From positions 1-41,298 of the forward strand of contig CAVSQY010000016.1 of NCBI GenBank assembly GCA_963730285.1: a stretch of DNA of 41,298 bases. Reading direction: 5' to 3'. Made by a program: the position numbers and the translations under genes. Origin of the DNA: JARDZU01 sp963730285. Its GTDB lineage: Bacteria > Actinomycetota > Acidimicrobiia > Spongiisociales > ZC4RG35. Positions 15,705-24,095 of the stretch are shown here, in pieces; the stretch's first letter is position 1; the number at the start of each line of letters is the position of its first letter. The notes under the pieces are model-generated. The model was given only the letters and a program-made list of their open reading frames with translations. It did no database searches and had not been told where the DNA came from.

Positions 15705-16781
15705 TCAGGACCAACCATCCAGGAGGACTCTGGCCGCCCATGCCGTTGGATCTCTCAGCTCGGCAGCGTTGGGCATGCGCGTGGGGTCGACCCAGAGCGT
15801 CTCCAAGGCATCGTCGCCGTATCGTCGCTCGACTTCTTGATTGAACTCATCGCCGAGTTGGGTGGCCTGGGCGGGAACGGCCCCGATCCCGAGACCGGGC
15901 GACGGCTCGCCTTCGCGCTCGCGATCACGCGCCTCTGAAATCCGATCGAAGTTGGGGGACAATTCCGTCACGGCACGTCGTGCCAACAAGCGCGCGCAGC
16001 CGGTGATCGTTCCCAGGAAGGCCTCGAGCTCCAGACGCGGGCCTTCGGCCTCGTCACCGCCGATCAAGTTCTCAATGCCGCCGGCGTCCTCGATGGCCCG
16101 CTCAATGGATGCCGGGTCGCTGCCGCCGGCCATGAGGCCGCTGATCATGGTCGGGTCAATCTGAACTGCTTCGGCGTAGGCGGTCGAGAGCTGATGTAGG
16201 TGGTCGTGGATCCAGGGAAGTTGGGAGACGGCGCGGAATGCCACCTCATTCACGACGGTCCAGAGGCGCACCTCCTTGGCATCGATCCCGGCTGCGCCGG
16301 TTAGGTCCTCGATGTTGGGGACGATGAGCGTGAGAGGCCCTGGGTGGTCCTGGGGTAGACCGGCATCGAAAGAGGCCACGACCCAGCCAGAGAGGGCGCC
16401 GACCAGCGATCCGGCCTGGAGGCCGATGATGGCCGGTGCGAGTTGGGCCATGAAAGGGGCTGCTGGGCCTTCGCTCGCAACGGAGGAGGCAAATGGCTCG
16501 ACCAGCGACCCGTACGTTTCGAGATTGCGCTCTGCCCACTCCCTTCCGTCGACCGGCAGGACGTCGTTGGCAGGCACGACCCGGAAAGGGGCGACCTGCT
16601 CGATTCGATAGTCGACCAGATGGGCCAGGTCGCGGAATTCCTCCGCGGCCCATGGCTCCACCGGCTCGGGCTCACCGGCCAGGTGACGGGCTACCTCGGC
16701 GGCCAACTTCCAATTGATCGGCCCGGGTTGGTCGAACAACTCGAAGAGTCTCGAAAACAGGTCATCGGCCACGTCGGGCAC
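15705..16781 (-). CDS. Zincin-like protein of the F420-biosynthesis-associated (DUF2342) family, active site lost
   Basis: The 358-residue protein matches the actinobacterial zincin/DUF2342-type family in layout: INWKLAAEVARHLAGE at the N-terminus, ERNLETYGSLVEPFASSVAS, the Gly/Ala-rich QLAPAIIGLQAGSLVGALSG helix, LTLIVPNIEDL, then the RLWTVVNEVAFRAVSQLPWI region and a C-terminal WVDPTRMPNAAELRDPTAW. In relatives the corresponding position reads W-x-x-x-H-E-x-x-H; here it is NEVAF (16236-16250), so both zinc-binding His residues are absent and peptidase activity is unlikely. It starts at GTG 16781, 29 bp after the S1C protease gene on the same strand, so they are probably co-transcribed. Function is unknown. 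Confidence 0.75.
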   Translation of the reverse strand: MPDVADDLFSRLFELFDQPGPINWKLAAEVARHLAGEPEPVEPWAAEEFRDLAHLVDYRIEQVAPFRVVPANDVLPVDGREWAERNLETYGSLVEPFASSVASEGPAAPFMAQLAPAIIGLQAGSLVGALSGWVVASFDAGLPQDHPGPLTLIVPNIEDLTGAAGIDAKEVRLWTVVNEVAFRAVSQLPWIHDHLHQLSTAYAEAVQIDPTMISGLMAGGSDPASIERAIEDAGGIENLIGGDEAEGPRLELEAFLGTITGCARLLARRAVTELSPNFDRISEARDREREGEPSPGLGIGAVPAQATQLGDEFNQEVERRYGDDALETLWVDPTRMPNAAELRDPTAWAARVLLDGWS

Positions 16782-16810
16782 CTTCCGTCTCGAAGTCGTT
16801 CATGTGAGCC

Positions 16811-17995
16811 TCACGACTCCAGTTTCCCCAAGGTGACGGCGAGCGCCAACTCCTGGTCGGCCCGGGTGACGGCTACGTCGACCGATTGGCCGGCCCGATG
16901 CGACCGGAGCAGGGTGAGAAGACGATCGAGTGTGGTGACCGGCTTCCCATCAAGGGCGGTGATCACATCATTGATCTGGCCACCTGCCGCCTCGTATGCC
17001 GAGTCGTTGAGCAGGTCGTCGACGATCACGCCCACGGGATACTGCGCTCCCTCTTGTTCGGCCAGGGCGGTTCTTCCTGATATCCCGAGCAGGGCATGGT
17101 TGACCTCGCCGTTGCCGATCAGGTCGTTCGCCACGCCGATGACGAGATCTATGGGTATCGCAAAACCGAGCCCCTCGGCGCCCACATCGGACACTGCGAT
17201 GGCCGTGGTGATGCCGATCAGACGCGAGGAGGCATCCAAGAGTGCCCCGCCCGAGGAGCCTCGGGTGATGGGTGCGTCGGTCTGGACAAGACCGTAGAGC
17301 ATCGTCCCCGCCTCGAGAGTGAGGCTTCGATCCAACGCGCTCACGATCCCGGCCGTGACCGATGGGCCACCTTCGAGAGCCAGGGGGTTGCCCACCGCCA
17401 CCGCGCTCTGGCCAATGGCGAGCTGAGCCGATGTTCCGATGTCGATAGGCGTGAGATCCTTCCTTTCGATGCGAAGCACCGCGATGTCGGTGAGCCGATC
17501 CGAGCCGACGATTTCCGCCGGCCATCTCCCACCGTCGGCGAAGACCACCGCTACCTCACTGGCGCCGTCGATCACGTGATGGTTGGTGATCAAATACCCG
17601 TCGCTGCTGTAGACCACGCCACTTCCAGCGGCCTCACCGAGGAGGGTCGATACTTCGACGGCGACGATCGAGGGAATGGCTCGCTGTGCCACGTCGGCTG
17701 CCGATCCGGTCACCAGTGAGATGTTGGGGACCGTCGTGGGTGGTGGAAGCGTGAGCGTGGGAGCTGGAGGCTGGGTTGGCGGTGTCGGCTCCTCGAACAC
17801 CCCGGCGAATCCGAGAACCGCAAGGGTCACACCGGTCCCGACGAGGGCTCCTCCGATGAGACCGATCACGATCGTCCAGGGATCGACCTTCCTCCGAGGG
17901 CGTTCCGGCTCAGCAGAGGTGCGGGCCTCATGGCCCGTGGACGCCTGGTCGGGTCCATCCCGGAGATCTGACCACTCCGGGCCCTGATCTGTCAT
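16811..17995 (-). CDS. Membrane-anchored S1C (HtrA/DegP-like) serine protease with PDZ domain
   Basis: The 394-residue protein has a hydrophilic N-terminus, one transmembrane helix (about 40-66, IVIGLIGGALVGTGVTLAVL) and a Pro/Thr-rich linker. The trypsin-like domain carries GYLITNHHVIDGASEVAVVF (catalytic His), SDRLTDIAVLRI (Asp) and ITRGSSGGALLDASSRLIGI (Ser, written G-S-S-G-G-A instead of the usual G-N-S-G-G-P). A C-terminal PDZ domain (about 300-390) includes PVGVIVDDLLNDSAYEAAGG and GQINDVITALDGKPVTTLDR. Such proteases degrade or cleave envelope proteins, and the adjacent sigma / anti-sigma / RseB genes suggest an envelope-stress role. The ATG (17993-17995) is only 14 bp from the divergent moaE ATG. 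Confidence 0.9.
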   Translation of the reverse strand: MTDQGPEWSDLRDGPDQASTGHEARTSAEPERPRRKVDPWTIVIGLIGGALVGTGVTLAVLGFAGVFEEPTPPTQPPAPTLTLPPPTTVPNISLVTGSAADVAQRAIPSIVAVEVSTLLGEAAGSGVVYSSDGYLITNHHVIDGASEVAVVFADGGRWPAEIVGSDRLTDIAVLRIERKDLTPIDIGTSAQLAIGQSAVAVGNPLALEGGPSVTAGIVSALDRSLTLEAGTMLYGLVQTDAPITRGSSGGALLDASSRLIGITTAIAVSDVGAEGLGFAIPIDLVIGVANDLIGNGEVNHALLGISGRTALAEQEGAQYPVGVIVDDLLNDSAYEAAGGQINDVITALDGKPVTTLDRLLTLLRSHRAGQSVDVAVTRADQELALAVTLGKLES

Positions 17996-18010
17996 AGGCT
18001 TTGGATTCTA
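17995..18010. promoter_or_regulatory. Overlapping divergent leaderless promoters for S1C protease and moaE
   Basis: On the plus strand TAGGCT (17995-18000) lies 9 nt before moaE ATG 18010. On the minus strand TAGAAT (complement of 18005-18010) lies 9 nt before the protease ATG at 17995. Each hexamer shares one base with the opposite start codon, giving a nearly symmetric unit. Neither gene has a Shine-Dalgarno. The -35 regions would have to lie inside the opposing coding sequences. Confidence 0.45.
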
Positions 18011-18444
18011 TGGACAAGGCCCCGCAACATTTCGAGGTGCGTGTCGGCGAGGCCCCGATCGAGCCGTCGGCATTGATCACTCAGGTGGGGCGCCCGGACT
18101 CGGGGGCGATCGTGGTGTTCCTCGGTACCGTGCGCGATCACTCGGACGGAAAGGAGGGGGTGACTCATCTCGACTACGAGGTGTATCCCGAGATGGTTGA
18201 GCCAAAGATCCTCGAGATCGTCCAGGAGGCCGCGGTCAATTGGCCCATCTTCGATGCCGTCGTTCACCACCGCTCTGGTGAGGTCATGCTGGGTGAGGCC
18301 TCGGTCGCCGTCGTCGTGTCGAGTGCGCATAGGGGAGACGCGTTTGCAGCGGCGGAGTTCATCATCGACCAGTTGAAGGAGCGAGCCCCGATCTGGAAGA
18401 AGGAGCACTGGCCCGGCGGATCGGAGTGGAGCCGCGGATCCTGA
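18010..18444 (+). CDS. moaE: Molybdopterin synthase catalytic subunit
   Basis: The 144-residue protein shows the MoaE signature throughout: SGAIVVFLGTVRDHSDGKEG, YEVYPEMVEPKILEIVQEA, HHRSGEVMLGEASVAVVVSS then AHRGDAFAAAEFIIDQLKER and APIWKKEHWPGG, which contains the catalytic Lys pair and Glu. MoaE, with the thiocarboxylated MoaD, converts cyclic pyranopterin monophosphate to molybdopterin. No moaD, moaC or moaA is in this window, so it is a solitary copy. ATG 18010 is preferred over TTG 18001 because of family length and the -10 placement. The following acyl-CoA ligase gene has its own Shine-Dalgarno and upstream TAGTCT. Confidence 0.93.
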   Translation: MDKAPQHFEVRVGEAPIEPSALITQVGRPDSGAIVVFLGTVRDHSDGKEGVTHLDYEVYPEMVEPKILEIVQEAAVNWPIFDAVVHHRSGEVMLGEASVAVVVSSAHRGDAFAAAEFIIDQLKERAPIWKKEHWPGGSEWSRGS

Positions 18445-18522
18445 CATGGGATTTTGGCCTTTCACCCGGCAAACACTGCGCTCGTCGAATAGTCTCCCGG
18501 TGTCCGCGAGGAGGTCAGCCGA

Positions 18523-20397
18523 GTGACGAGTGTCTTGGAGCGTGCCGACGCCCCATCCGCCGATATCGGGTTCAGGACCCCGGCGGCCCGTGTCCGCGCT
18601 TGGGCCAGAGAGATGCCCGACCGTGTCGCCATGCGGGAGAAAGACTTCGGGATCTGGCAAGAAATCACCTGGTCAGCGCTATGGGAGACCGTGGTCGATG
18701 CCGCCAACGGATTGCTGGGTCTTGGAGTCGAGCCGGGTGATCGGATCTCCATCCAATCTGAGGACCGCCCCGAGTGGGTGATTGTCGACATGGCCGCGGT
18801 GGCCGTGCGGGCAATGAGTGTGGGCCTCTACCCCACCAACCCTGCCTCCGAGATCCAATATCTCCTCTCCGACTCCGGAGCCACCGTCCACCTCGCCGAG
18901 GACCAGGAACAGGCCGACAAGGTGATGGAGGTGATCGGCTCTCTGCCCAACCTCTCGAAAATCATCCATGTCGAGCCCCGAGGCTTTCGCAAGTGGCGTG
19001 GCGACGATCGTTTCTTGTTCTGGGACGACTTCCTGGAGATGGGCAGGGAATATCGAAAAGCAAACCCGGGCCGAGTCGAGCACCTCATGTCGGAGGCCAC
19101 GGGCGACGACGTGATCACGCTGGTCTACACCTCCGGCACCACCGGGCCCCCCAAAGGGACGATGCTCACCAACGACAACTTCGCCTATTGCACGGACACG
19201 CTGATCGGACTTCCCGGACGCCTGCCCGGCAACATTCCACCCAATCCCGATGACCTGATCCTCACCTACCTGCCGCTTTGTCATGTGGCGGAGAGGATCT
19301 TCTCCACATGGCACATGACCGGGTTTGGCTGCACTCTCAACTTCGCCGAGTCCATCGAAACCGTGCAGCAAAACCTGCGTGAGATCCAGCCCACTCTCTT
19401 CTTCGCCGTGCCCCGGATATGGGAGCGAATTCACGCCTCGATCGCGATCAAGGGCCGCGACGCCACGTGGTTCAAGAGGATGTGGTTCGCTCTCGGGGTG
19501 AGACTCGCTCGCGTCATCGGTGACCAACGGGTGTCCAACGACGGTGAGCACACGTTGGTGAGCAGAGTCCTCTACACGATTGGCTATCCGATCGTGTTCC
19601 GCGCCCTCAAAGAGCGGATCGGGCTACGCAGGGTCCGCTACTCCGCCTCGGGCGCCGCTCCCATCGCTCCGGAGGTGATTCGGGACTTCCTGGGCATGGG
19701 TGTTCCGCTGTTCGAGCTGTACGGGATGACTGAGAACGCGGCCGTCGCCACGTGCAATTTTCCCGGCCAGAACAAGGTGGGGACGGTGGGAGCGCCCTAT
19801 CCCGACATCGGATTGCGTATCGACGAGGACAGCGGTGAGATCCAGACGAAGCATCCCGGTGTCTTCAAGGGCTATTGGAATAAGCCGGACAAGACTGCGG
19901 AGGCGTTCACCGAGGACGGTTGGCTGAAGACCGGCGACGTCGGTGAGTGGGTGGATGGGACCCACGTCAAAGTGGTCGACCGGATCAAGGACATCATCAT
20001 CACCTCGGGTGGGAAGAACATCTCGCCGTCCGAGATCGAGAATTCGCTGAAGACCTCGCCATATGTGAAAGAAGCGATGGTCATTGGCGACCGGAGGAAG
20101 TTCGTCAGCGCCCTGATCGCCGTCGAGTTCGACGTGGTCGGGGACTGGGCGACCAGACGCCAGATTCCTTACACCACCTATCGGGATCTGACTGAGAAGC
20201 CCGAGGTGATCGAGCTGATTCAGGGAGTCGTCGACGAGACCAACAAGAAGTTTGCAAGGGTCGAAAGTGTCAGGGAGTTTCGTCTCATCCCCAAAGAGCT
20301 CGACCACGAGGACGGTGAGCTCACGGCCACCCAGAAGCTGAAGCGAAACGCGATGAGCGACATGTTTGGTGACCTCATCGAGGGCATGTATCGGTGA
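18523..20397 (+). CDS. Long-chain fatty-acyl-CoA synthetase (AMP-forming)
   Basis: The 624-residue protein is an ANL-superfamily ligase of the long-chain (FadD15/FACS) type. VITLVYTSGTTGPPKGTMLT is the P-loop-like AMP-binding motif (about residue 200), LYGMTENAAVATCN the second nucleotide motif, and DGWLKTGDVGEWVDGTHVKV then VDRIKDIIITSGGKNISPSE the hinge and C-terminal domain with the GGKNI Lys region. It activates fatty acids via acyl-adenylate to acyl-CoA. GTG 18523 follows GAGGAGG. Its TGA overlaps the GTG of livH, so acyl-CoA ligase and transporter are translated as one unit; a shared substrate such as a carboxylic acid is possible but unproven. Confidence 0.92.
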   Translation: MTSVLERADAPSADIGFRTPAARVRAWAREMPDRVAMREKDFGIWQEITWSALWETVVDAANGLLGLGVEPGDRISIQSEDRPEWVIVDMAAVAVRAMSVGLYPTNPASEIQYLLSDSGATVHLAEDQEQADKVMEVIGSLPNLSKIIHVEPRGFRKWRGDDRFLFWDDFLEMGREYRKANPGRVEHLMSEATGDDVITLVYTSGTTGPPKGTMLTNDNFAYCTDTLIGLPGRLPGNIPPNPDDLILTYLPLCHVAERIFSTWHMTGFGCTLNFAESIETVQQNLREIQPTLFFAVPRIWERIHASIAIKGRDATWFKRMWFALGVRLARVIGDQRVSNDGEHTLVSRVLYTIGYPIVFRALKERIGLRRVRYSASGAAPIAPEVIRDFLGMGVPLFELYGMTENAAVATCNFPGQNKVGTVGAPYPDIGLRIDEDSGEIQTKHPGVFKGYWNKPDKTAEAFTEDGWLKTGDVGEWVDGTHVKVVDRIKDIIITSGGKNISPSEIENSLKTSPYVKEAMVIGDRRKFVSALIAVEFDVVGDWATRRQIPYTTYRDLTEKPEVIELIQGVVDETNKKFARVESVREFRLIPKELDHEDGELTATQKLKRNAMSDMFGDLIEGMYR

Positions 20398-21374
20398 CCG
20401 TGCTCGGAGTCGTCCTGGCTCAGGCCGAGTCCGCCAGCATGGACAAGTTCCTGCTCATGCTGGTCAGCGGGCTGGCTTTGGGGACCATCTATGCGCTGCT
20501 GGCGATGGGCTTCGTCATGATCTTCAAGGCCACCCAGGTGGTGAACTTCGCCCATGGCTCCTTGGTTGCGATGGGAGCATTCTTTGTTGCGATCGTGGCG
20601 GTGGACTTTCAGATTCCCGGCCGTTGGATGCCCGGAGCGCCGGCGTGGCTCACCTGGAGTCTGGCGGCGATCCTCGGGGTCCTACTAGGCGGACTAGTTG
20701 GCCGTGTGCTCGAGCGGGTCTTCATACGTCCCATGATCGGTGAGCCCTTGTTTCAGATCGCGATCTTGACGGTGGGCCTCGATATCGTTTTGCGCACCAT
20801 CATCGACGATGTCGCTGGTCTCGATGGCCGTCCTCTCAGCGACCCTTGGGGCGTTTCCTCGTCGCGGATCGGCAACATCAACATCCCGCACACCGAATTG
20901 GTTCAGTTCGCTGTAGTGGCGGTCTTGCTCGTTGGGCTCGCACTGTTCTTCCGCACGCGGACCGGAGTGGCGATGCGGGCGACCGCATGGGATCAGGAGG
21001 CTGCCCGAGCTCAGGGGATCAAGGTGGGTCGGATCTTTGGCCTGTCCTGGTTCCTCGGAGCCGTGCTGGCGGGCGTGGCTGGGGTTTTTGCCTCGGTGTT
21101 CCCACGTGCCGCTGGTGTCAGCAGCGCTACTGCGTTCGTCGCTTTTGGCGCCTTTCCGGCGATCATCCTCGGCGGGCTCGACTCCATCGTCGGAGCGGCC
21201 ATCGGAGGTTTGATAATTGGGCTCGCCGAGTCGGCAGCGAGTGTCTACCTGGTCTCCTACAACAACATCCTTGGCTCGGGCTTCTCGGCGATCATCGGTT
21301 ACGTGATCATGCTGCTCGTATTGCTCATCCGGCCCTATGGGTTGTTCGGAACGGAGGAGATCAGGCGGGTATGA
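20394..21374 (+). CDS. livH: Branched-chain amino-acid-type ABC transporter permease LivH
   Basis: The 326-residue polytopic protein has LVSGLALGTIYALLAMGFVM near the N-terminus, then FKATQVVNFAHGSLVAMGAF, the hallmark N-F-A-H-G motif of LivH permeases. MRATAWDQEAARAQGIKVGR is the cytoplasmic coupling (EAA-like) loop, and AFPAIILGGLDSIVGAAIGG the late loop. About eight to nine helices are present. It pairs with LivM to form the inner-membrane channel. GTG 20394 overlaps the ligase stop. ATG 20439 (MDKFLLML) is an alternative if the first 15 residues are not translated. Its stop overlaps livM (ATGA). Confidence 0.92.
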   Translation: MTVLGVVLAQAESASMDKFLLMLVSGLALGTIYALLAMGFVMIFKATQVVNFAHGSLVAMGAFFVAIVAVDFQIPGRWMPGAPAWLTWSLAAILGVLLGGLVGRVLERVFIRPMIGEPLFQIAILTVGLDIVLRTIIDDVAGLDGRPLSDPWGVSSSRIGNINIPHTELVQFAVVAVLLVGLALFFRTRTGVAMRATAWDQEAARAQGIKVGRIFGLSWFLGAVLAGVAGVFASVFPRAAGVSSATAFVAFGAFPAIILGGLDSIVGAAIGGLIIGLAESAASVYLVSYNNILGSGFSAIIGYVIMLLVLLIRPYGLFGTEEIRRV

Positions 21375-22606
21375 GAGGTCGACCACTCCTGTTCACCTCA
21401 TATGAGACTGATCAGGCGATATTCAACACGGGCACGAAGAAGCTCCTGCTGGGTCTTCTCTTTCTCGTTCTGCTCCTCTTGCCACTTGGCGTCCTACCAG
21501 GACTGAAATGGGCTGCCAGCGGCAATTGGATGAAGGTCTTTGCACAGGTCGCAATCTTTCTGATTGCCGCACTCGGGTTGAACCTTCTCACCGGTCTCGC
21601 AGGGCAGGTCTCATTGGGCCACGCGTTCTTCATGGGTATTGGCGCGTACACCGCGGCCGCCCTTGGCTCGCCCGAGGGCCCCCTCTGGGGGCTGGGTCTT
21701 CCCATTTGGATATGGCTCCCGGCAAGTGGCCTCGTTGCCGCGTTGATCGGGATCCTGGTAGCACCGACCTCGCTGCGAGTTCGAGGTCTATATCTGGCAA
21801 TCGTCACTTTGGGTTTGGTCTTCATCGGTCAGCATCTCTTCCGCAACCTCGACTTCATCACCGGTGGCTCCCAATCGGGCCGAAACTTCCCGCCTCTCGA
21901 GTTGAAGCTTTGGAAGGAGGCCAATCCGATCGTTGATTTCCAAAGCGACGGCTCATGGTTCGGTATCGACCTCTCTGGGCCGGCCAAGACCTTCTACCTA
22001 GTGCTGGGGCTCGCATGCGTCTTTGCTCTGGTGGCCAAGAACATCCAGCGGACGCGGGCCGGGAGGGCCTTCCAGTCGATACGAGACCGCGACATTGCCG
22101 CGGAGATCACCGGTGTGGATGAGTTCCGCTACAAGACCTTGGCATTTGCCATGTCCTCCTTCTTTGCCGGGGTGGCCGGAGCACTCTTCGCCTCGTTTGT
22201 CACCCGGACCATTCCCGAGGCCTTTGGGCTCTCACTCTCGGTTGAGATCATCGCCATCGTGTTGATCGGCGGTGCAGGAGTGGTGAGCGGGATGGCTCTG
22301 GGATCGCTCTTCGTCATCGTCCTGCCCTTGATCGTGCTGAATGTGACGGATTGGCTGACCACGCTGGCTATGACCGGAGATGGGTTTTCTCAGAAGATCG
22401 CCGACTTCATCGTGGCCACCAACGTGTTCGACTTCGGTCTGATGAGCTCTCTTCCGGGGGCAAGCCCGGGACTCAACGTGTTCCAGGTCAACCAGGTCCT
22501 ATATGGTTTGCTCATCATCGGTTTCATCATCTTTGAGCCTTTGGGCCTCTATGGCATCTGGGTTCGAATCCGCAACTATTGGAAGGGTTGGCCGTTCACA
22601 TACTGA
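21371..22606 (+). CDS. livM: Branched-chain amino-acid-type ABC transporter permease LivM
   Basis: The 411-residue protein begins at ATG 21371, overlapping the livH stop. AALGLNLLTGLAGQVSLGHA is the LivM signature (N-L-x-x-G-x-x-G-x-x-S-L-G-H-A). VAPTSLRVRGLYLAIVTLGL and RAFQSIRDRDIAAEITGVDE (coupling loop) follow, and the late glycine-rich loop is IAIVLIGGAGVVSGMALGS. A longer than usual extracytoplasmic segment lies between about residues 165 and 200 and another near 330-375. Transports branched-chain amino acids or other carboxylates in this family. The substrate is not determined by sequence alone. Confidence 0.92.
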   Translation: MRGRPLLFTSYETDQAIFNTGTKKLLLGLLFLVLLLLPLGVLPGLKWAASGNWMKVFAQVAIFLIAALGLNLLTGLAGQVSLGHAFFMGIGAYTAAALGSPEGPLWGLGLPIWIWLPASGLVAALIGILVAPTSLRVRGLYLAIVTLGLVFIGQHLFRNLDFITGGSQSGRNFPPLELKLWKEANPIVDFQSDGSWFGIDLSGPAKTFYLVLGLACVFALVAKNIQRTRAGRAFQSIRDRDIAAEITGVDEFRYKTLAFAMSSFFAGVAGALFASFVTRTIPEAFGLSLSVEIIAIVLIGGAGVVSGMALGSLFVIVLPLIVLNVTDWLTTLAMTGDGFSQKIADFIVATNVFDFGLMSSLPGASPGLNVFQVNQVLYGLLIIGFIIFEPLGLYGIWVRIRNYWKGWPFTY

Positions 22607-22619
22607 GCGGTCGCACAAC

Positions 22620-22638
22620 GGCGCCCTCGACGGGTGCC
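22620..22638 (+). terminator. Hairpin between livM and livK
   Basis: GGCGCCC (22620-22626) pairs with GGGTGCC (22632-22638), with one G-U pair and a 5-nt loop. There is no T-run. It may be a partial terminator or an mRNA processing site before livK. Confidence 0.35.
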
Positions 22639-22664
22639 AGTAACTAAGAGGAGGAAGGAATCGA

Positions 22665-24038
22665 ATGAGGAACAAGCGGAAATGGCTTGCCATCCTGCTC
22701 GTCCTTGGTCTGGTCGTTGTCGCCTGTGGGGATAGCGGCGGTGGCGAGACCACGACCACGGCGGCTGGAAGTGAGGAGACCACCACGACGGCGGCTCCTG
22801 CGGAGACCACGACCACGGCAGAGATGATGGAGATGGCGACCGACGTCGGTGTCGATGTGGACAACCATGTCATCAAGGTCGGCTATCTATCGGACCTGAG
22901 CGGCCCATTTGCGGCCCTTGTGGGAGCGATCAATGCTGGAGCTCAGCTCTACTACACCCAGCTGAATGAGGCGGGCGGCATCGACGGATGGACCGTCGAG
23001 ATGGAAGTGCGGGACACCGGGTATGACGCAGAGGCAACGGTTCAGTTCTATGAGGAGCTGTCGACTCAAGTTGCCATGATCGGCCAGAGCACCGGCTCGC
23101 CCCAGACCGTGGGCATCCTGCCGCAGCTGGCTCGAGACAACATGTTGGCGATCCCGCTGACCTGGTACTCGGGATGGACGGACGAGGCTCTCAACGCGAA
23201 CCTTCTCCATCACGGGATGCCGTATTGCGTGGAGGCACACAACCTTCTCGGTTACATCAATGACAACAACGATGTATCGACGATCGCCATCGCATCAATC
23301 CCTGGTGACTTTGGGCTCGATGCTTCGGCAGGCGCCACACAGGCCGCCGCTGCCCTAGGTCTCGATGTGGTTTATGACGGCACGGGAGCAATCGTGCCTG
23401 AAGCCGATGGCCCGGCGAACCCCGACGAGATCGCCAATGCGATCGTCGCTGCCGATCCAGACGTGGTGTTCCTGACCGGAAGGTCTGCTGACACCGAGGC
23501 GATCTACAGCCTCGTGGTAGGCCAGGGTCTGGAAGCGATCTGGACCGGGGCATTCCCCACCTACAGCCCTCGCTTCATCGCTCCCGGGTCACCGATTGCC
23601 GAGCAGACAGCACGGGACTTCATCCTTAGCTTCTACGGCACACCATGGGCCGATGGGAATGCCGGGATCACTGCATTCAGTGAAGCCGTCCTGGCGGCGG
23701 GTCTTCCCGCGTCGGAGTTCTTCACCGAAGGTGCCGTCGAGGCTTCCATCGTGGCCAAGGTGCTCGAAGCCGCCATCGCCAGCGGTGACCTGACGCGTGC
23801 GGGGATCCTCGCCGCAGGTAAGTCACTCTCGGATGTCGATCTGGGTGGTCTAGGCCCGAACGAGACCTACTCGGGGACGATGAACGAGCAGTTGCAGCGG
23901 GTGTCCAGCATCGTGGCGCCCGACCCAGAAGGTCTGGCATCGGGCGGGACCGGGTTCAAGTTGCTCGCGGGCAACTACACCAACCAGTTGGTGGCCGACT
24001 ACGACTTCACCGGCGCCTGTTACAAGCTGGGAGGTTGA
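22665..24038 (+). CDS. livK: Substrate-binding lipoprotein of the Liv-type ABC transporter
   Basis: The 457-residue protein has a lipoprotein signal (LAILLVLGLVVVACGDSG, lipobox ending at Cys). A Thr-rich linker with three T4 blocks (about residues 30-55) comes next, then a periplasmic-binding-protein type I fold typical of Leu/Ile/Val-binding proteins: VIKVGYLSDLSGPFAALVGA, GAQLYYTQLNEAGGIDGWTV, and PDVVFLTGRSADTEAIYSLV. The linker tethers the binding domain to the membrane. It has a very strong GAGGAGGAAGGA Shine-Dalgarno and is flanked by hairpins on both sides, consistent with separate, higher expression than the membrane components. Ligand class is not certain: the extra residues and the upstream acyl-CoA ligase make an amino acid or another carboxylate equally possible. 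Confidence 0.9.
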   Translation: MRNKRKWLAILLVLGLVVVACGDSGGGETTTTAAGSEETTTTAAPAETTTTAEMMEMATDVGVDVDNHVIKVGYLSDLSGPFAALVGAINAGAQLYYTQLNEAGGIDGWTVEMEVRDTGYDAEATVQFYEELSTQVAMIGQSTGSPQTVGILPQLARDNMLAIPLTWYSGWTDEALNANLLHHGMPYCVEAHNLLGYINDNNDVSTIAIASIPGDFGLDASAGATQAAAALGLDVVYDGTGAIVPEADGPANPDEIANAIVAADPDVVFLTGRSADTEAIYSLVVGQGLEAIWTGAFPTYSPRFIAPGSPIAEQTARDFILSFYGTPWADGNAGITAFSEAVLAAGLPASEFFTEGAVEASIVAKVLEAAIASGDLTRAGILAAGKSLSDVDLGGLGPNETYSGTMNEQLQRVSSIVAPDPEGLASGGTGFKLLAGNYTNQLVADYDFTGACYKLGG

Positions 24039-24045
24039 CGTTTCG

Positions 24046-24078
24046 TTGGAGGGGTGGCCGGACCGGCCACCCCTCCAA
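24046..24078 (+). terminator. Perfect 16-bp hairpin between livK and livF
   Basis: TTGGAGGGGTGGCCGG (24046-24061) is followed by one base and then its exact complement (24063-24078). There is no T-run. It starts 8 nt after the livK stop and ends 18 nt before livF, where it could stabilise the livK message and partly terminate before the ATPase genes. Confidence 0.6.
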
Positions 24079-24095
24079 CCAGAACGGCTCTGCCA

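Noticed and set aside
22745..22830. Repeated ACGACCACGG-like units in livK
   Set aside because: These encode the Thr-block linker in frame; no spacers or other CRISPR features. No CRISPR array is seen anywhere.
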